This document shows positions 1-6,699 of a DNA stretch of 6,699 nt, one piece after another. Origin of the DNA: Alcaligenaceae bacterium (GTDB taxonomy: Bacteria > Pseudomonadota > Gammaproteobacteria > Burkholderiales > Burkholderiaceae). Position numbers and translations under genes: made by a program. The stretch's first letter is position 1; each line of letters opens with the position of its first letter. The notes under the pieces are model-generated. The model worked only from the letters and a program-made list of their open reading frames with translations. It ran no database searches and was not told the DNA's origin. The DNA is taken from positions 1-6,699 of the forward strand of contig CANFEI010000065.1 of assembly GCA_947445495.1 (NCBI GenBank). The letters run 5' to 3'.

Positions 1-240
1 CAAGCTTGGCGCGACCTTATGGCCGAGCAGGTCAAACAATGCCGCGCATTGTTACACTTTGGCTACCCACTCGGTCGACGTTTGCCGGGCCGAATCGGAC
101 TCGAGCTTCGTCTGATCGTCCAAGGTGGTTTAAACATTCTTGAAAAAATTGAACAAGTAGAATTTGATGTATTCAATCAACGGCCCATTTTGCGGCCCAC
201 CGACTGGATAACAATGTTTTGGCGAGCACTTTGGCGATAA
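1..240 (+). CDS. hpnC: Squalene synthase HpnC, C-terminal part only (5' end outside window)
   Basis: The frame is open from the first base to a TAA at 238-240 and encodes the last 79 residues of a squalene/phytoene synthase-family protein. HpnC proteins are usually about 270-290 residues, so most of the gene, including both Asp-rich motifs, lies to the left. What is visible is the typical HpnC tail: PLGRRLPGRIGLELR, then an L-I-V-x-G-G-L-x-I-L-E-K-I-E stretch, a D-V-F-N-Q-R-P segment and a closing W-R-A-L-W-R. In the known pathway HpnC converts presqualene diphosphate to hydroxysqualene, between HpnD and HpnE. Both of those genes follow directly (hpnD four bases downstream), which supports the call. 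The ATG at 19 is internal and is not the start. Family identification rests on tail similarity plus neighbours; confidence is high for the family and slightly lower for HpnC itself. Confidence 0.88.
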   Translation, partial: QAWRDLMAEQVKQCRALLHFGYPLGRRLPGRIGLELRLIVQGGLNILEKIEQVEFDVFNQRPILRPTDWITMFWRALWR

Positions 241-244
241 CTCA

Positions 245-1123
245 ATGACCCCAAGCGAATACTGTCAAGAAAAAGCGGCAAAAAGCGGCTCGAGCTTTTA
301 CTACGCCTTCCTTTTTCTTCCGCCAGACCGGCGCCTTGCCATCACGGCGCTTTACGCGTTTTGCCGCGAAGTGGACGACGTGGTCGACGAATGCACGGAT
401 CCTTCTATTGCCCGCATCAAGCTTGCTTGGTGGCGCACGCAAGTCGACGCCATGTACCAAGACAAAGCAGAACACCCCGTTACCCAAGCACTCATACCTT
501 GGCTCGCACCTTTCCAGATCACGCGGGAGCGTCTATTGGCCATCATTGATGGCATGGAGATGGATCTCGATCAAACACGTTATTTAGATTGGCCAGCGCT
601 CGAGAAGTATTGCTGGCATGTCGCCGGCGTAGTGGGTGAACTCTCTGCTGGAATTTTCGGCGTGCAAAGCCCGGCCACCCTTTACTACGCCAGCAAACTA
701 GGCATTGCCTTTCAGTTAACCAATATCATTCGAGATGTTGGTGATGATGCGCGCCGTGGTCGCATCTATATTCCAATCAGTGATCTACAAAAATTTGGTG
801 TGCGTGCCGCTGATATCTTGAACAGTCAATATTCAGAAAAATTTGCAGCACTCATGGCCTTTGAGGGTGCACGCGCCCGCACGCTGTATTGTGAAGCCAT
901 CGAGGCTCTTGCACCACAAGAGCGGCGCGCACAACGCCCGGGGCTGATGATGGCAGCCATCTATTATGCTTTGCTCAATGAAATCGAGCACGAAAATTGG
1001 CAAGTGTTAGACCAGCGTATCTCCTTAACACCTGTGCGTAAGCTTTGGCTCGCCTGGAAAAATTTTGTCGGGGCAGGACGCAGCATCGTCAAACAAATCC
1101 GACGGACGGAAACTCGCGCGTGA
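245..1123 (+). CDS. hpnD: Presqualene diphosphate synthase HpnD
   Basis: Complete 292-residue protein of the squalene/phytoene synthase family. HpnD condenses two farnesyl diphosphates into presqualene diphosphate, the first committed step of the HpnCDE route to squalene. Visible motifs, in order: SGSSFYYAF (residues 14-22), the first Asp-rich motif DDVVDE (44-49), GMEMD (103-107), and the second Asp-rich motif inside NIIRDVGDDARRGRIYIP (160-177), with D164 and D168 placed to bind Mg-diphosphate. The length is normal or slightly long for HpnD, and no key residue is missing. The ATG at 245 is chosen because the family usually begins a few residues before the Y-C-x-x-K-A-A stretch, and because it sits four bases after the hpnC stop. 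The ribosome binding site is weak, which fits translational coupling to hpnC. The 3' end overlaps hpnE by four bases. HpnD and HpnC are paralogues; the N-terminal YCQEKAAKSGSS favours HpnD. Confidence 0.95.
   Translation: MTPSEYCQEKAAKSGSSFYYAFLFLPPDRRLAITALYAFCREVDDVVDECTDPSIARIKLAWWRTQVDAMYQDKAEHPVTQALIPWLAPFQITRERLLAIIDGMEMDLDQTRYLDWPALEKYCWHVAGVVGELSAGIFGVQSPATLYYASKLGIAFQLTNIIRDVGDDARRGRIYIPISDLQKFGVRAADILNSQYSEKFAALMAFEGARARTLYCEAIEALAPQERRAQRPGLMMAAIYYALLNEIEHENWQVLDQRISLTPVRKLWLAWKNFVGAGRSIVKQIRRTETRA
1120..1123 (+). promoter_or_regulatory. GTGA stop/start overlap deciding the hpnE start
   Basis: The hpnD stop TGA (1121-1123) overlaps a GTG start codon (1120-1122) in the hpnE frame. 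The ATG at 1124 is in a different frame and cannot be used. An overlap of this kind normally means that ribosomes finishing hpnD re-initiate on hpnE, coupling the two enzymes' amounts. The overlap is seen directly; the coupling is inferred. Confidence 0.75.
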
Positions 1124-2457
1124 ATGTCGCGGTGATTGGTGCTGGCTGGGCTGGGCTCGCTGCGGCAGTCGCGCTCAAACAATCAGGGGCTCAGGTCACA
1201 GTTTTTGAAGCCTCTGGCACGCCAGGTGGTCGCGCACGCGGCGTGAACGACTCTCAGTTAGGAACGATCGATAACGGTCAACATCTGATGCTCGGCGCTT
1301 ACGCCGAATCTCTCGCCCTGATTAAGCAACTTTCACCCCAGCGCTCGGAACGCGCGTTGTTATTGCGTGTCCCGCTCACCCTAGAGAGCGCCGACGGGAG
1401 TTTTCGCTTATGCGCGCCCCGGCTGATCGCCCCCCTACACCTTGTTTGGGGGCTGAGCTTTGCTCGAGGCCTCACGATCAGTGAACGAGCGTCTGCGTTA
1501 CGCATGGCTGGAGCCATACGCCTAAAGGGTTGGCAAGCTGCTGATCACCAAAGCGTGCGTGACTTGCTTGCCCAATACAAACAGTCCGACGTACTCATTC
1601 GCAAGATCTGGGAGCCGCTTTGTTTGGCAGCGCTGAACACTCCGCTTGAACAGGCCTGCGCACAACTATTTCTTAATGTCTTGCGTGACGGGTTAGGCGG
1701 TGCTCGCAGCGACTCGGATCTGATTGTGCCGCGCGTTGACCTGTCGACTCTTTGGCCCACCGCCGCCGCGCAGCATGTCAGCATGCGTGTCCGTCATATC
1801 GTTCGGAATCTGCAGATACACGAGGACGGCGTTGACGTGGATCATGAGCGCTTTGATGCCTGCGTGCTTGCCGTTCCGCCCTACGCGGCACGGCGCATTC
1901 TTGCTGAATGTCTCGACGATCGCAACGCTGCCATCACGACATTACGTCAACGTCTAGAGGGCTTTGACTATCGCGCGATTGCAACGCTTACTCTGCAGCT
2001 CGAAAAGTCTTGGTCAACCCCCGTGCCGATGATGATGCTTGATGAAAACATCGCGTTGCACCAGCATGGTCAGTGGATCTTTAGTCGCCCAGATCATTCC
2101 GATCAAGTGACGGTTGTGGTCAGTGACGCACCAGACTTGCTCAAGATCGATCGCAATGTGCTCGTCGAGGCTATTTCCACGCAGATACGCACGCAATGTC
2201 AACGACACCCCAACGCAATCGACACCCTTCCACCCGTGATTCACCATCGACTGATTGTCGAGAAACGCGCAACCTTTAATGCACGCGTCGGGCTGCATAG
2301 GCCCTCAGCCACCTCCCCATGGCCCAGACTCACGTTAGCCGGCGACTGGACAGACACCGGCTACCCCGCGGTACTGGAAGGTGCTGTGCGTAGCGGCTTG
2401 CACGCCGCGAAGATACTGCTGCAAAACCAAACTATCCGCGCAGGGATTGCACAGTAA
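1120..2457 (+). CDS. hpnE: Hydroxysqualene dehydroxylase HpnE (FAD-dependent amine oxidase/desaturase family)
   Basis: A 445-residue flavoprotein that reduces hydroxysqualene to squalene, the last step of the HpnCDE route. The N-terminus is a dinucleotide-binding fold with GAGWAG at residues 7-12 and the acidic E30 closing the motif, followed by GGRARG (36-41) and DNGQHLMLGAY (51-61). The middle has the family segments WEPLCLAALNTP (164-175) and FLNVLRDGL (184-192). The C-terminus carries the second FAD-contacting segment AGDWTDTGYPAVLEGAVRSG (407-426). The start is taken as the GTG at 1120, because the Rossmann strand begins two residues later and the GTG overlaps the hpnD stop as GTGA; a GGA at 1108-1110 lies nine bases upstream. 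Starting at the in-frame TTG at 1045 would add 25 residues that are only hpnD sequence read in another frame. The last 26 bases overlap the end of crcB on the other strand. Length is normal for the family. Confidence 0.94.
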   Translation: MNVAVIGAGWAGLAAAVALKQSGAQVTVFEASGTPGGRARGVNDSQLGTIDNGQHLMLGAYAESLALIKQLSPQRSERALLLRVPLTLESADGSFRLCAPRLIAPLHLVWGLSFARGLTISERASALRMAGAIRLKGWQAADHQSVRDLLAQYKQSDVLIRKIWEPLCLAALNTPLEQACAQLFLNVLRDGLGGARSDSDLIVPRVDLSTLWPTAAAQHVSMRVRHIVRNLQIHEDGVDVDHERFDACVLAVPPYAARRILAECLDDRNAAITTLRQRLEGFDYRAIATLTLQLEKSWSTPVPMMMLDENIALHQHGQWIFSRPDHSDQVTVVVSDAPDLLKIDRNVLVEAISTQIRTQCQRHPNAIDTLPPVIHHRLIVEKRATFNARVGLHRPSATSPWPRLTLAGDWTDTGYPAVLEGAVRSGLHAAKILLQNQTIRAGIAQ

Positions 2458-2824
2458 GTAAACCGAGAAAGGTCAGGATCAGGGACCCCAACAGGCTGCC
2501 ACCCGCGTAAAGCGCTGCCATCGCTAGGCGTCCTTCTTCTAGCAAAGCGAAGGTCTCCGCTGAAAAAGTAGAGAACGTGGTGAGTCCTCCAAGCAAGCCG
2601 GTCACGATAAACAAGCGCCAGAAAGGCGACATCGCGGGCAGCGTCGCAAAAAAACCGAGGGCCAAACCGACTAGGTAAGCACCGACAAGGTTGGCGACAA
2701 GGGTACCCCAAGGCATCACACCGTTCGGCTGATTGAGCCAGACCGCCAAGACCCAACGCAACCAGGCCCCCAGGGCAGCACCTGCACCAACCGCAAAGAA
2801 ATGCCCAGGCGTCAGATACTGCAT
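2432..2824 (-). CDS. crcB: Fluoride ion channel/exporter CrcB (Fluc)
   Basis: A 130-residue, strongly hydrophobic inner-membrane protein with four predicted membrane spans, the normal size for the family. CrcB/Fluc forms dual-topology homodimers that let fluoride leave the cytoplasm. Family signatures are all present: G-A-W-L-R-W near residues 19-24 with the conserved R23; GTLVANLVGAYLVG (40-53) with N45 in the channel-lining position; and GLLGGLTTFSTFSAE (76-90), which holds the sodium-site glycine/threonine region and the two 'Phe box' phenylalanines F84 and F87. The ATG at 2824 lies two bases after the thrC stop, so it is probably the last gene of the alaC-hom-thrC transcript. Its ribosome binding site is weak (a GAG nine bases upstream). 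The TAG stop falls inside the end of hpnE on the opposite strand. No fluoride riboswitch can fit in the two-base gap. The family call is very secure; the role in this strain is inferred from the family. Confidence 0.95.
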   Translation of the reverse strand: MQYLTPGHFFAVGAGAALGAWLRWVLAVWLNQPNGVMPWGTLVANLVGAYLVGLALGFFATLPAMSPFWRLFIVTGLLGGLTTFSTFSAETFALLEEGRLAMAALYAGGSLLGSLILTFLGLLTVQSLRG

Positions 2825-2826
2825 CG

Positions 2827-4236
2827 TCAGACGCTCGCGTGCTCAGTGATGTATGCACGCACACTTGCGACATCACACGGCAAGATAGTCACTTTTTGCG
2901 GCAAAGACTCTAGCCCCTCTAGCCCGGCGGGCACCGGCGCAGGCACGCCCAGCGCCTCTTGAATCACCTCAGAGAACTTAGCGGGTAACGCAGTTTCGAG
3001 GACAAGCATGGGGATCCCTGGCTCGATATAGCTGGCCGCAACCTTCACGCCATCTGCCGTGTGCGGATCAATCAGCATGCCCGTTTTTTCTTTGACAGAA
3101 CGGATCGTGTCGAGACGATCTTGGTGGGTACTGAAGCCAGCGACAAATCCATAGTCGCGCTCGAACTTTGGCAAATATGACGACAAATCAAAATGCCCAT
3201 TAGTCGAAAGCTCTCGCCACAATCCCGCCACGCGCACGGGATCACGTCCCACCAAATCAAACACGAAACGCTCAAAGTTAGACGCTCGCGAGATGTCCAT
3301 CGAAGGGCTCGAGGTCGCAAACGTTTGGGCCGCAGCGCGTGGGCGGTAAATGCCTGTGCGGAAAAACTCTTCCAGCACATTATTTTCATTGGTCGCCAAG
3401 ACCAATCGACGAATCGGCAATCCCATCATGCGCGCGATATGTCCCGCAAGAATATTTCCAAAGTTTCCAGAGGGCACGCTAAAAGAAACCTGCTGTCCTG
3501 GGGCGGTCGTCGCGCGCAACCATCCGTGAAAGTAATACACAACCTGGGCGGCAATCCGAGCCCAGTTGATAGAGTTGACGGCGCCAAGGCGATACCGAGA
3601 CTTAAAAGACAAATCGCTTGCCAAGGCCTTCACGATATCTTGCGCTTCGTCAAAGACGCCCTTCACCGCGATGTTGTGAATGTTGGCGTCTTGCAAGGAA
3701 TACATTTGGGCACGCTGAAACGCACTCATGCGACCATGGGGCGACAGCATGAAGACCGCCACCGCATCCTTGCCACGTATCGCGTATTCGGCAGCCGAGC
3801 CGGTATCCCCCGAGGTGGCACCTAAGATATTGAGCGTCGTATGACGTTGACGTAATACGTACGGAAAAACCTGACCTAGAAACTGCATGGCCATGTCTTT
3901 GAAGGCCAAGGTTGGCCCCTCTGACACGCACAACAATGACATCTCATTCTTTAATGCGCGCAACGGAACAATCGCATCCGTTTTAAACGACTCTTTGCAA
4001 TAGGCAGCGCGCGTCATACTTTGCAGATCAACGCGCTCGATATCCGTCACAAACAAGCCAAGCACCTCGGCTGCGAGCGCGTGATAGGGCAATGCACGCC
4101 AAGACTCTAGCGTCGCGACCGACACCTTGGGCAGCTCCTGAGGGATGGCCAAGCCACCATCGGGAGCAAGTCCCTCGAGCAAAATATCAGCAAAGCCTTG
4201 GGCATCCATGCCCCCGCGTGTGGAGACATATTTCAT
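2827..4236 (-). CDS. thrC: Threonine synthase ThrC
   Basis: Complete 469-residue PLP enzyme that converts O-phosphohomoserine to threonine and phosphate, the last step of threonine synthesis, in the cytoplasm. It begins with the family's MKYVSTRGG. The PLP-binding lysine is K113 in LAFKDMAMQFLG (110-121). The phosphate/cofactor-binding loops ATSGDTGSAAEY (140-151) and PSGNFGNILAG (255-265) are present, as is NSINWAR (221-227). Length matches the longer threonine synthase type of E. coli and most proteobacteria. The ATG at 4236 overlaps the hom stop as ATGA, with a GGAAAG ribosome binding site six bases upstream. A second ATG ten codons in (M10) would remove the conserved STRG motif and is rejected. 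crcB follows after two bases. No damaged motif or frameshift is seen. Confidence 0.97.
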   Translation of the reverse strand: MKYVSTRGGMDAQGFADILLEGLAPDGGLAIPQELPKVSVATLESWRALPYHALAAEVLGLFVTDIERVDLQSMTRAAYCKESFKTDAIVPLRALKNEMSLLCVSEGPTLAFKDMAMQFLGQVFPYVLRQRHTTLNILGATSGDTGSAAEYAIRGKDAVAVFMLSPHGRMSAFQRAQMYSLQDANIHNIAVKGVFDEAQDIVKALASDLSFKSRYRLGAVNSINWARIAAQVVYYFHGWLRATTAPGQQVSFSVPSGNFGNILAGHIARMMGLPIRRLVLATNENNVLEEFFRTGIYRPRAAAQTFATSSPSMDISRASNFERFVFDLVGRDPVRVAGLWRELSTNGHFDLSSYLPKFERDYGFVAGFSTHQDRLDTIRSVKEKTGMLIDPHTADGVKVAASYIEPGIPMLVLETALPAKFSEVIQEALGVPAPVPAGLEGLESLPQKVTILPCDVASVRAYITEHASV

Positions 4237-5540
4237 GACAGACTTTCCATCCGCAAGCGGGTCACTTTCGAGCGCACAAAGGGCAACACCTCGATCTGGG
4301 CGATTGCGACATTCACACTGCGCTCCACGGCCTCATGTGTCAAAAATACGAGATCAGCACTTGCATCAACATCCGAGGGCTGTTGAATCATTGAACCAAT
4401 CGAAATACCACTATTGGAGAAGACGCGCGCAATATCCGCCAAAACACCTGGTCGGTCCGCAACCGTTAAACGCAAGTAGTAGGAGGTCACCACGTCGTCA
4501 ATCGATAATATTGGCGTATCCGACATGGAGCCGGGCTGAAACGCAAGATGCGGGACACGGTGTTCTGGATCAGCGGTTAGCAGACGCGTCACATCGACAA
4601 GATCAGCCACCACCGCAGATGCCGTGGGCTCCTCCCCAGCTCCCTTGCCGTAATAAAGCGTCTGGCCCACAGCGTCCCCATGAACTAATACCGCGTTCAT
4701 CGCGCCCTCAACATTGGCCAGCATTGACTTAGCAGGTACCAGTGCGGGATGCACGCGTAACTCGATGCCTTCGGGGCGACGTTTGGTAATTCCCAGCAGT
4801 TTGATGCGATAGCCCAAACGCTCTGCTAATTTGATGTCTTCAGCCGACAACTTAGAAATGCCTTCAATGTAAGCACGCTCGAACTGAACCGGAATGCCAA
4901 ACGCTAACGATGCCAACAGTGTCAGCTTGTGCGCGGCGTCAACGCCCTCGATATCAAAGGTTGGATCTGCTTCGGCATAGCCCAGCTTTTGTGCTTCAGC
5001 TAAGACCGTCGCAAACGGCAACCCGCGCGAACGCATCTCGGACAAAATAAAGTTTGTCGTGCCGTTGATAATCCCAGCGACCCACTCGATACGGTTCGCC
5101 GTCAAGCCTTCCCGAATCGCTTTGATGATTGGAATGCCGCCTGCTACGGCAGCCTCAAACGCCACCACAACGCCTTTAGCAGATGCCGCTGCAAAAATTT
5201 CTGTACCGTGCTTGGCGAGTAGCGCCTTGTTAGCCGTGACAACATGCTTGCCCTGCGCAATGGCTTCAAGCACCAATTCACGCGCAAGGGTGTCCCCGCC
5301 CATCAGCTCCACAACAATATCAATCGATGGGTCACGCACCAAGCCATAGGGGTCGGTGTCTACCTTAATCGCGGCGCCAACCAAGGCGCGCGCTTTCTCA
5401 ATGTCGCGCACAGCGATGCGTGTGACCTCAATTGTTTGTCCTGCACGACGCGCGATTTCCAGCGCATTCCGACGAAGCACTTTCCATGTCCCGCCACCGA
5501 CTACGCCAAGACCGAGTAGGCCAACCTTAATAGAGTCCAT
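4233..5540 (-). CDS. hom: Homoserine dehydrogenase with C-terminal ACT domain
   Basis: Complete 435-residue enzyme reducing aspartate semialdehyde to homoserine with NAD(P)H, the branch point towards threonine and methionine. The N-terminal nucleotide-binding fold shows GLLGLGVVGGGT (7-18). Next come ANKALLAKHG (103-112) with K105, NGTTNFIL (159-166), and the homoserine dehydrogenase signature AEADPTFDIEGVDAAHK (189-205), whose D201 and K205 match the catalytic Asp/Lys pair of the family. Residues from about 352 to 430 form an ACT domain (Y-Y-L-R-L-T-V-A-D-R-P-G-V-L), the usual site of allosteric inhibition by threonine. This is the stand-alone type: no aspartate kinase domain is fused, unlike E. 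coli ThrA. The ATG at 5540 shares one base with the alaC stop (TAATG). The stop overlaps the thrC start as ATGA. No homoserine kinase gene lies between hom and thrC. Confidence 0.97.
   Translation of the reverse strand: MDSIKVGLLGLGVVGGGTWKVLRRNALEIARRAGQTIEVTRIAVRDIEKARALVGAAIKVDTDPYGLVRDPSIDIVVELMGGDTLARELVLEAIAQGKHVVTANKALLAKHGTEIFAAASAKGVVVAFEAAVAGGIPIIKAIREGLTANRIEWVAGIINGTTNFILSEMRSRGLPFATVLAEAQKLGYAEADPTFDIEGVDAAHKLTLLASLAFGIPVQFERAYIEGISKLSAEDIKLAERLGYRIKLLGITKRRPEGIELRVHPALVPAKSMLANVEGAMNAVLVHGDAVGQTLYYGKGAGEEPTASAVVADLVDVTRLLTADPEHRVPHLAFQPGSMSDTPILSIDDVVTSYYLRLTVADRPGVLADIARVFSNSGISIGSMIQQPSDVDASADLVFLTHEAVERSVNVAIAQIEVLPFVRSKVTRLRMESLS
4243..4248 (-). promoter_or_regulatory. Ribosome binding site of thrC (GGAAAG)
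   Basis: Read on the minus strand, GGAAAG lies six bases before the thrC ATG at 4236, inside the last codons of hom. It supports that start and the ATGA coupling of hom to thrC. It is a moderate match to the Shine-Dalgarno consensus. Confidence 0.5.
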
Positions 5541-6699
5541 TACAGCAATCCATCCTTACGAAACATTTCTTTGATGCCTCGCACCGCCTGCCGGGTGCGC
5601 TGCTCGTTTTCAATTAGTGCAAACCTTACGTATTCATCACCGTAGTCCCCAAAACCAATACCAGGCGATACGGCTACCTTGGCCTCTTCCAATATTCGTT
5701 TGGCGAATTCCAATGAACCTTTAGCGCGATAGGGCTCAGGAATGTGTGCCCAGATATACATGGATGCCTTGGGGTTCTCGACCATCCAACCGGCTTCATG
5801 CAAACCCTTGACCAGCACATCGCGGCGGCTTTGATATTTTTGTACAACTTCCTGCACACAATCTTGCGGACCATCCAGCGCGGCGATCGACGCAACCTGA
5901 ATCGGCGTGAAGGTCCCGTAATCGTGGTAACTCTTGATGCGCGCCAAGGCATTGACAAGCTCAGCATTCCCAACCATGAAGCCCACCCGCCAGCCGGCCA
6001 TGTTGTAGCTCTTGCTCATCGTGAAAAACTCAACGGCCACTTCGCGCGCACCGTCAACTTGCATAATAGACGGTGCTTGATACCCATCAAAGCAAATGTC
6101 AGCATAGGCGAGATCGTGCACCACAATAATGTCATGTTCGCGTGCAAGCTTAATCACGCGTTCAAAGAATGGCAGATCCACGCACTGTGCGGTTGGGTTG
6201 CTGGGGAATCCCAGAATCATCATTTTCGGCTTAGGGATCGACTCGCGCACCGCGCGCTCGAGTTCTTCAAAGAAGTCAACGCCCGGCGTCATGCGCACCG
6301 ACCGAATGTTTGCCCCCGCAATCACGGCACCGTAAATATGAATCGGGTAGCTGGGGTTTGGCACGAGTACCGTGTCGCCCGCGTCGAGCGTCGCCAGCAT
6401 CAAATGTGCCAAGCCCTCTTTCGAGCCAATTGTGACAATCGCTTCAGAGTCAGGATCAAGCGCGACTTGATAACGCCGTTGATACCAATCTGTAATCGCC
6501 TTACGTAACCGCGGAATCCCTTTAGAGACGGAATAACCGTGCGTGGTAGGCCGCTCGGACGCCTCAACAAGTTTTTCAACGATATGAGTAGGCGTCGCAC
6601 CATCTGGGTTACCCATAGACATATCAATGATGTCTTCGCCACGCCGGCGAGCCGCCATTTTGAGCTCGGCAGTGATATTGAATACATACGGTGGTAACC
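5540..6699 (-). CDS. alaC: Glutamate-pyruvate aminotransferase AlaC (5' end outside window)
   Basis: PLP fold-type I aminotransferase of class I/II, closely resembling E. coli AlaC (formerly YfdZ), which makes alanine from pyruvate and glutamate. The frame stays open through the right edge: the 13 codons before the ATG at 6658 read [13 protein letters not shown], which is conserved in AlaC, so that ATG is internal. About 385 residues are visible and, by comparison with the roughly 410-residue family, some 25 are missing. Numbered from M at 6658, motifs are MGNPDGATP (15-23), [10 protein letters not shown] (101-110), SNPTAQ (153-158) with N154, HDLAYAD (181-187) with D182 and Y185, the PLP lysine K216 in [10 protein letters not shown], and R345 in VRFALIE binding the substrate carboxylate. 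It heads the visible hom-thrC-crcB block, overlapping hom by one base. Related LL-diaminopimelate-type aminotransferases share the fold, but the overall match favours AlaC. Confidence 0.93.
   Translation of the reverse strand, partial: LPPYVFNITAELKMAARRRGEDIIDMSMGNPDGATPTHIVEKLVEASERPTTHGYSVSKGIPRLRKAITDWYQRRYQVALDPDSEAIVTIGSKEGLAHLMLATLDAGDTVLVPNPSYPIHIYGAVIAGANIRSVRMTPGVDFFEELERAVRESIPKPKMMILGFPSNPTAQCVDLPFFERVIKLAREHDIIVVHDLAYADICFDGYQAPSIMQVDGAREVAVEFFTMSKSYNMAGWRVGFMVGNAELVNALARIKSYHDYGTFTPIQVASIAALDGPQDCVQEVVQKYQSRRDVLVKGLHEAGWMVENPKASMYIWAHIPEPYRAKGSLEFAKRILEEAKVAVSPGIGFGDYGDEYVRFALIENEQRTRQAVRGIKEMFRKDGLL
5549..5557 (-). promoter_or_regulatory. Ribosome binding region of hom
   Basis: Read on the minus strand, AAGGATGGA ends eight bases before the hom ATG at 5540, inside the last codons of alaC. 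AAGGA is the better consensus match but sits 12 bases away; the second GGA has the better spacing of eight. It supports the chosen hom start and re-initiation after alaC. Confidence 0.45.

Noticed and set aside
271..289. Direct repeat of AAAAGCGGC at 271-279 and 281-289
   Set aside because: Short and within the conserved N-terminal KAAKSGSS-encoding part of hpnD; explained by coding constraint.
2393..2408. GCGGC/GCCGC inverted repeat with a six-base loop, near the crcB and hpnE ends
   Set aside because: Considered as a terminator for crcB. The stem is only five pairs, no T-run follows on either strand, and it lies in the conserved AVRSG-encoding end of hpnE.
2471..2487. GGTC/GACC inverted repeat just after the hpnE stop
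   Set aside because: Four pairs with a nine-base loop and no T-run; too weak for an intrinsic terminator, and inside crcB coding sequence.
2361..2876. 171-codon minus-strand open frame over crcB
   Set aside because: Same strand but a different frame from crcB, whose Fluc motifs are unmistakable; it also runs into the ends of thrC and hpnE.
3193..3825. 210-codon plus-strand open frame antisense to thrC
   Set aside because: Fully covered by thrC with intact motifs; composition is basic and low in order, typical of an antisense shadow.
4145..4732. 195-codon plus-strand open frame across the thrC/hom junction
   Set aside because: Antisense to two intact conserved genes; Ser/Pro/Arg/His-rich product without a recognisable motif.
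5744..6508. 254-codon open frame on the plus strand, antisense to alaC
   Set aside because: It lies wholly within the strongly conserved alaC frame, its product resembles no family I know, and it is rich in His/Arg/Asn as expected from reading codons backwards.
6656..6658. ATG at 6658 as the start of alaC
   Set aside because: The open frame continues to the window edge and encodes [13 protein letters not shown], conserved in AlaC, so the true start lies outside.

Overview
The window holds six tightly packed protein genes in two converging blocks, with almost no non-coding DNA. Gene content and order (hpnC-hpnD-hpnE; alaC-hom-thrC) suggest a proteobacterium, most probably a betaproteobacterium. 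That placement is inferred from recalled gene order and protein similarity, not from a search. Base composition looks balanced to mildly GC-rich by eye, and no stretch stands out as foreign. I see no mobile element, tRNA, rRNA, CRISPR array or long repeat.

Left block, plus strand, positions 1-2457: the 3' end of hpnC (cut by the left edge), then complete hpnD and hpnE. Together their products turn two farnesyl diphosphates into squalene through presqualene diphosphate and hydroxysqualene, usually to feed hopanoid synthesis. hpnC and hpnD are 4 bases apart, and hpnD and hpnE overlap in a GTGA stop/start junction, so this is one transcript whose promoter lies left of the window.

Right block, minus strand, positions 6699 down to 2432: alaC (5' end cut by the right edge), hom, thrC and crcB. 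alaC and hom share one base (TAATG), hom and thrC overlap by four (ATGA), and thrC and crcB are two bases apart. AlaC makes alanine from pyruvate and glutamate. Hom and ThrC are the homoserine-forming and last steps of threonine synthesis; the homoserine kinase gene between these steps in the pathway is not here. CrcB is a fluoride channel with no evident metabolic link to the others.

The two blocks meet tail to tail. The last 26 bases of hpnE and crcB overlap on opposite strands, and no convincing intrinsic terminator is visible at the junction. No gene-free stretch is longer than a few bases, so any promoters must lie outside the window or inside coding sequence. Every gene belongs to a known family and looks intact apart from the edge truncations. 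I found no undescribed system; the points worth a second look concern gene arrangement and start sites.
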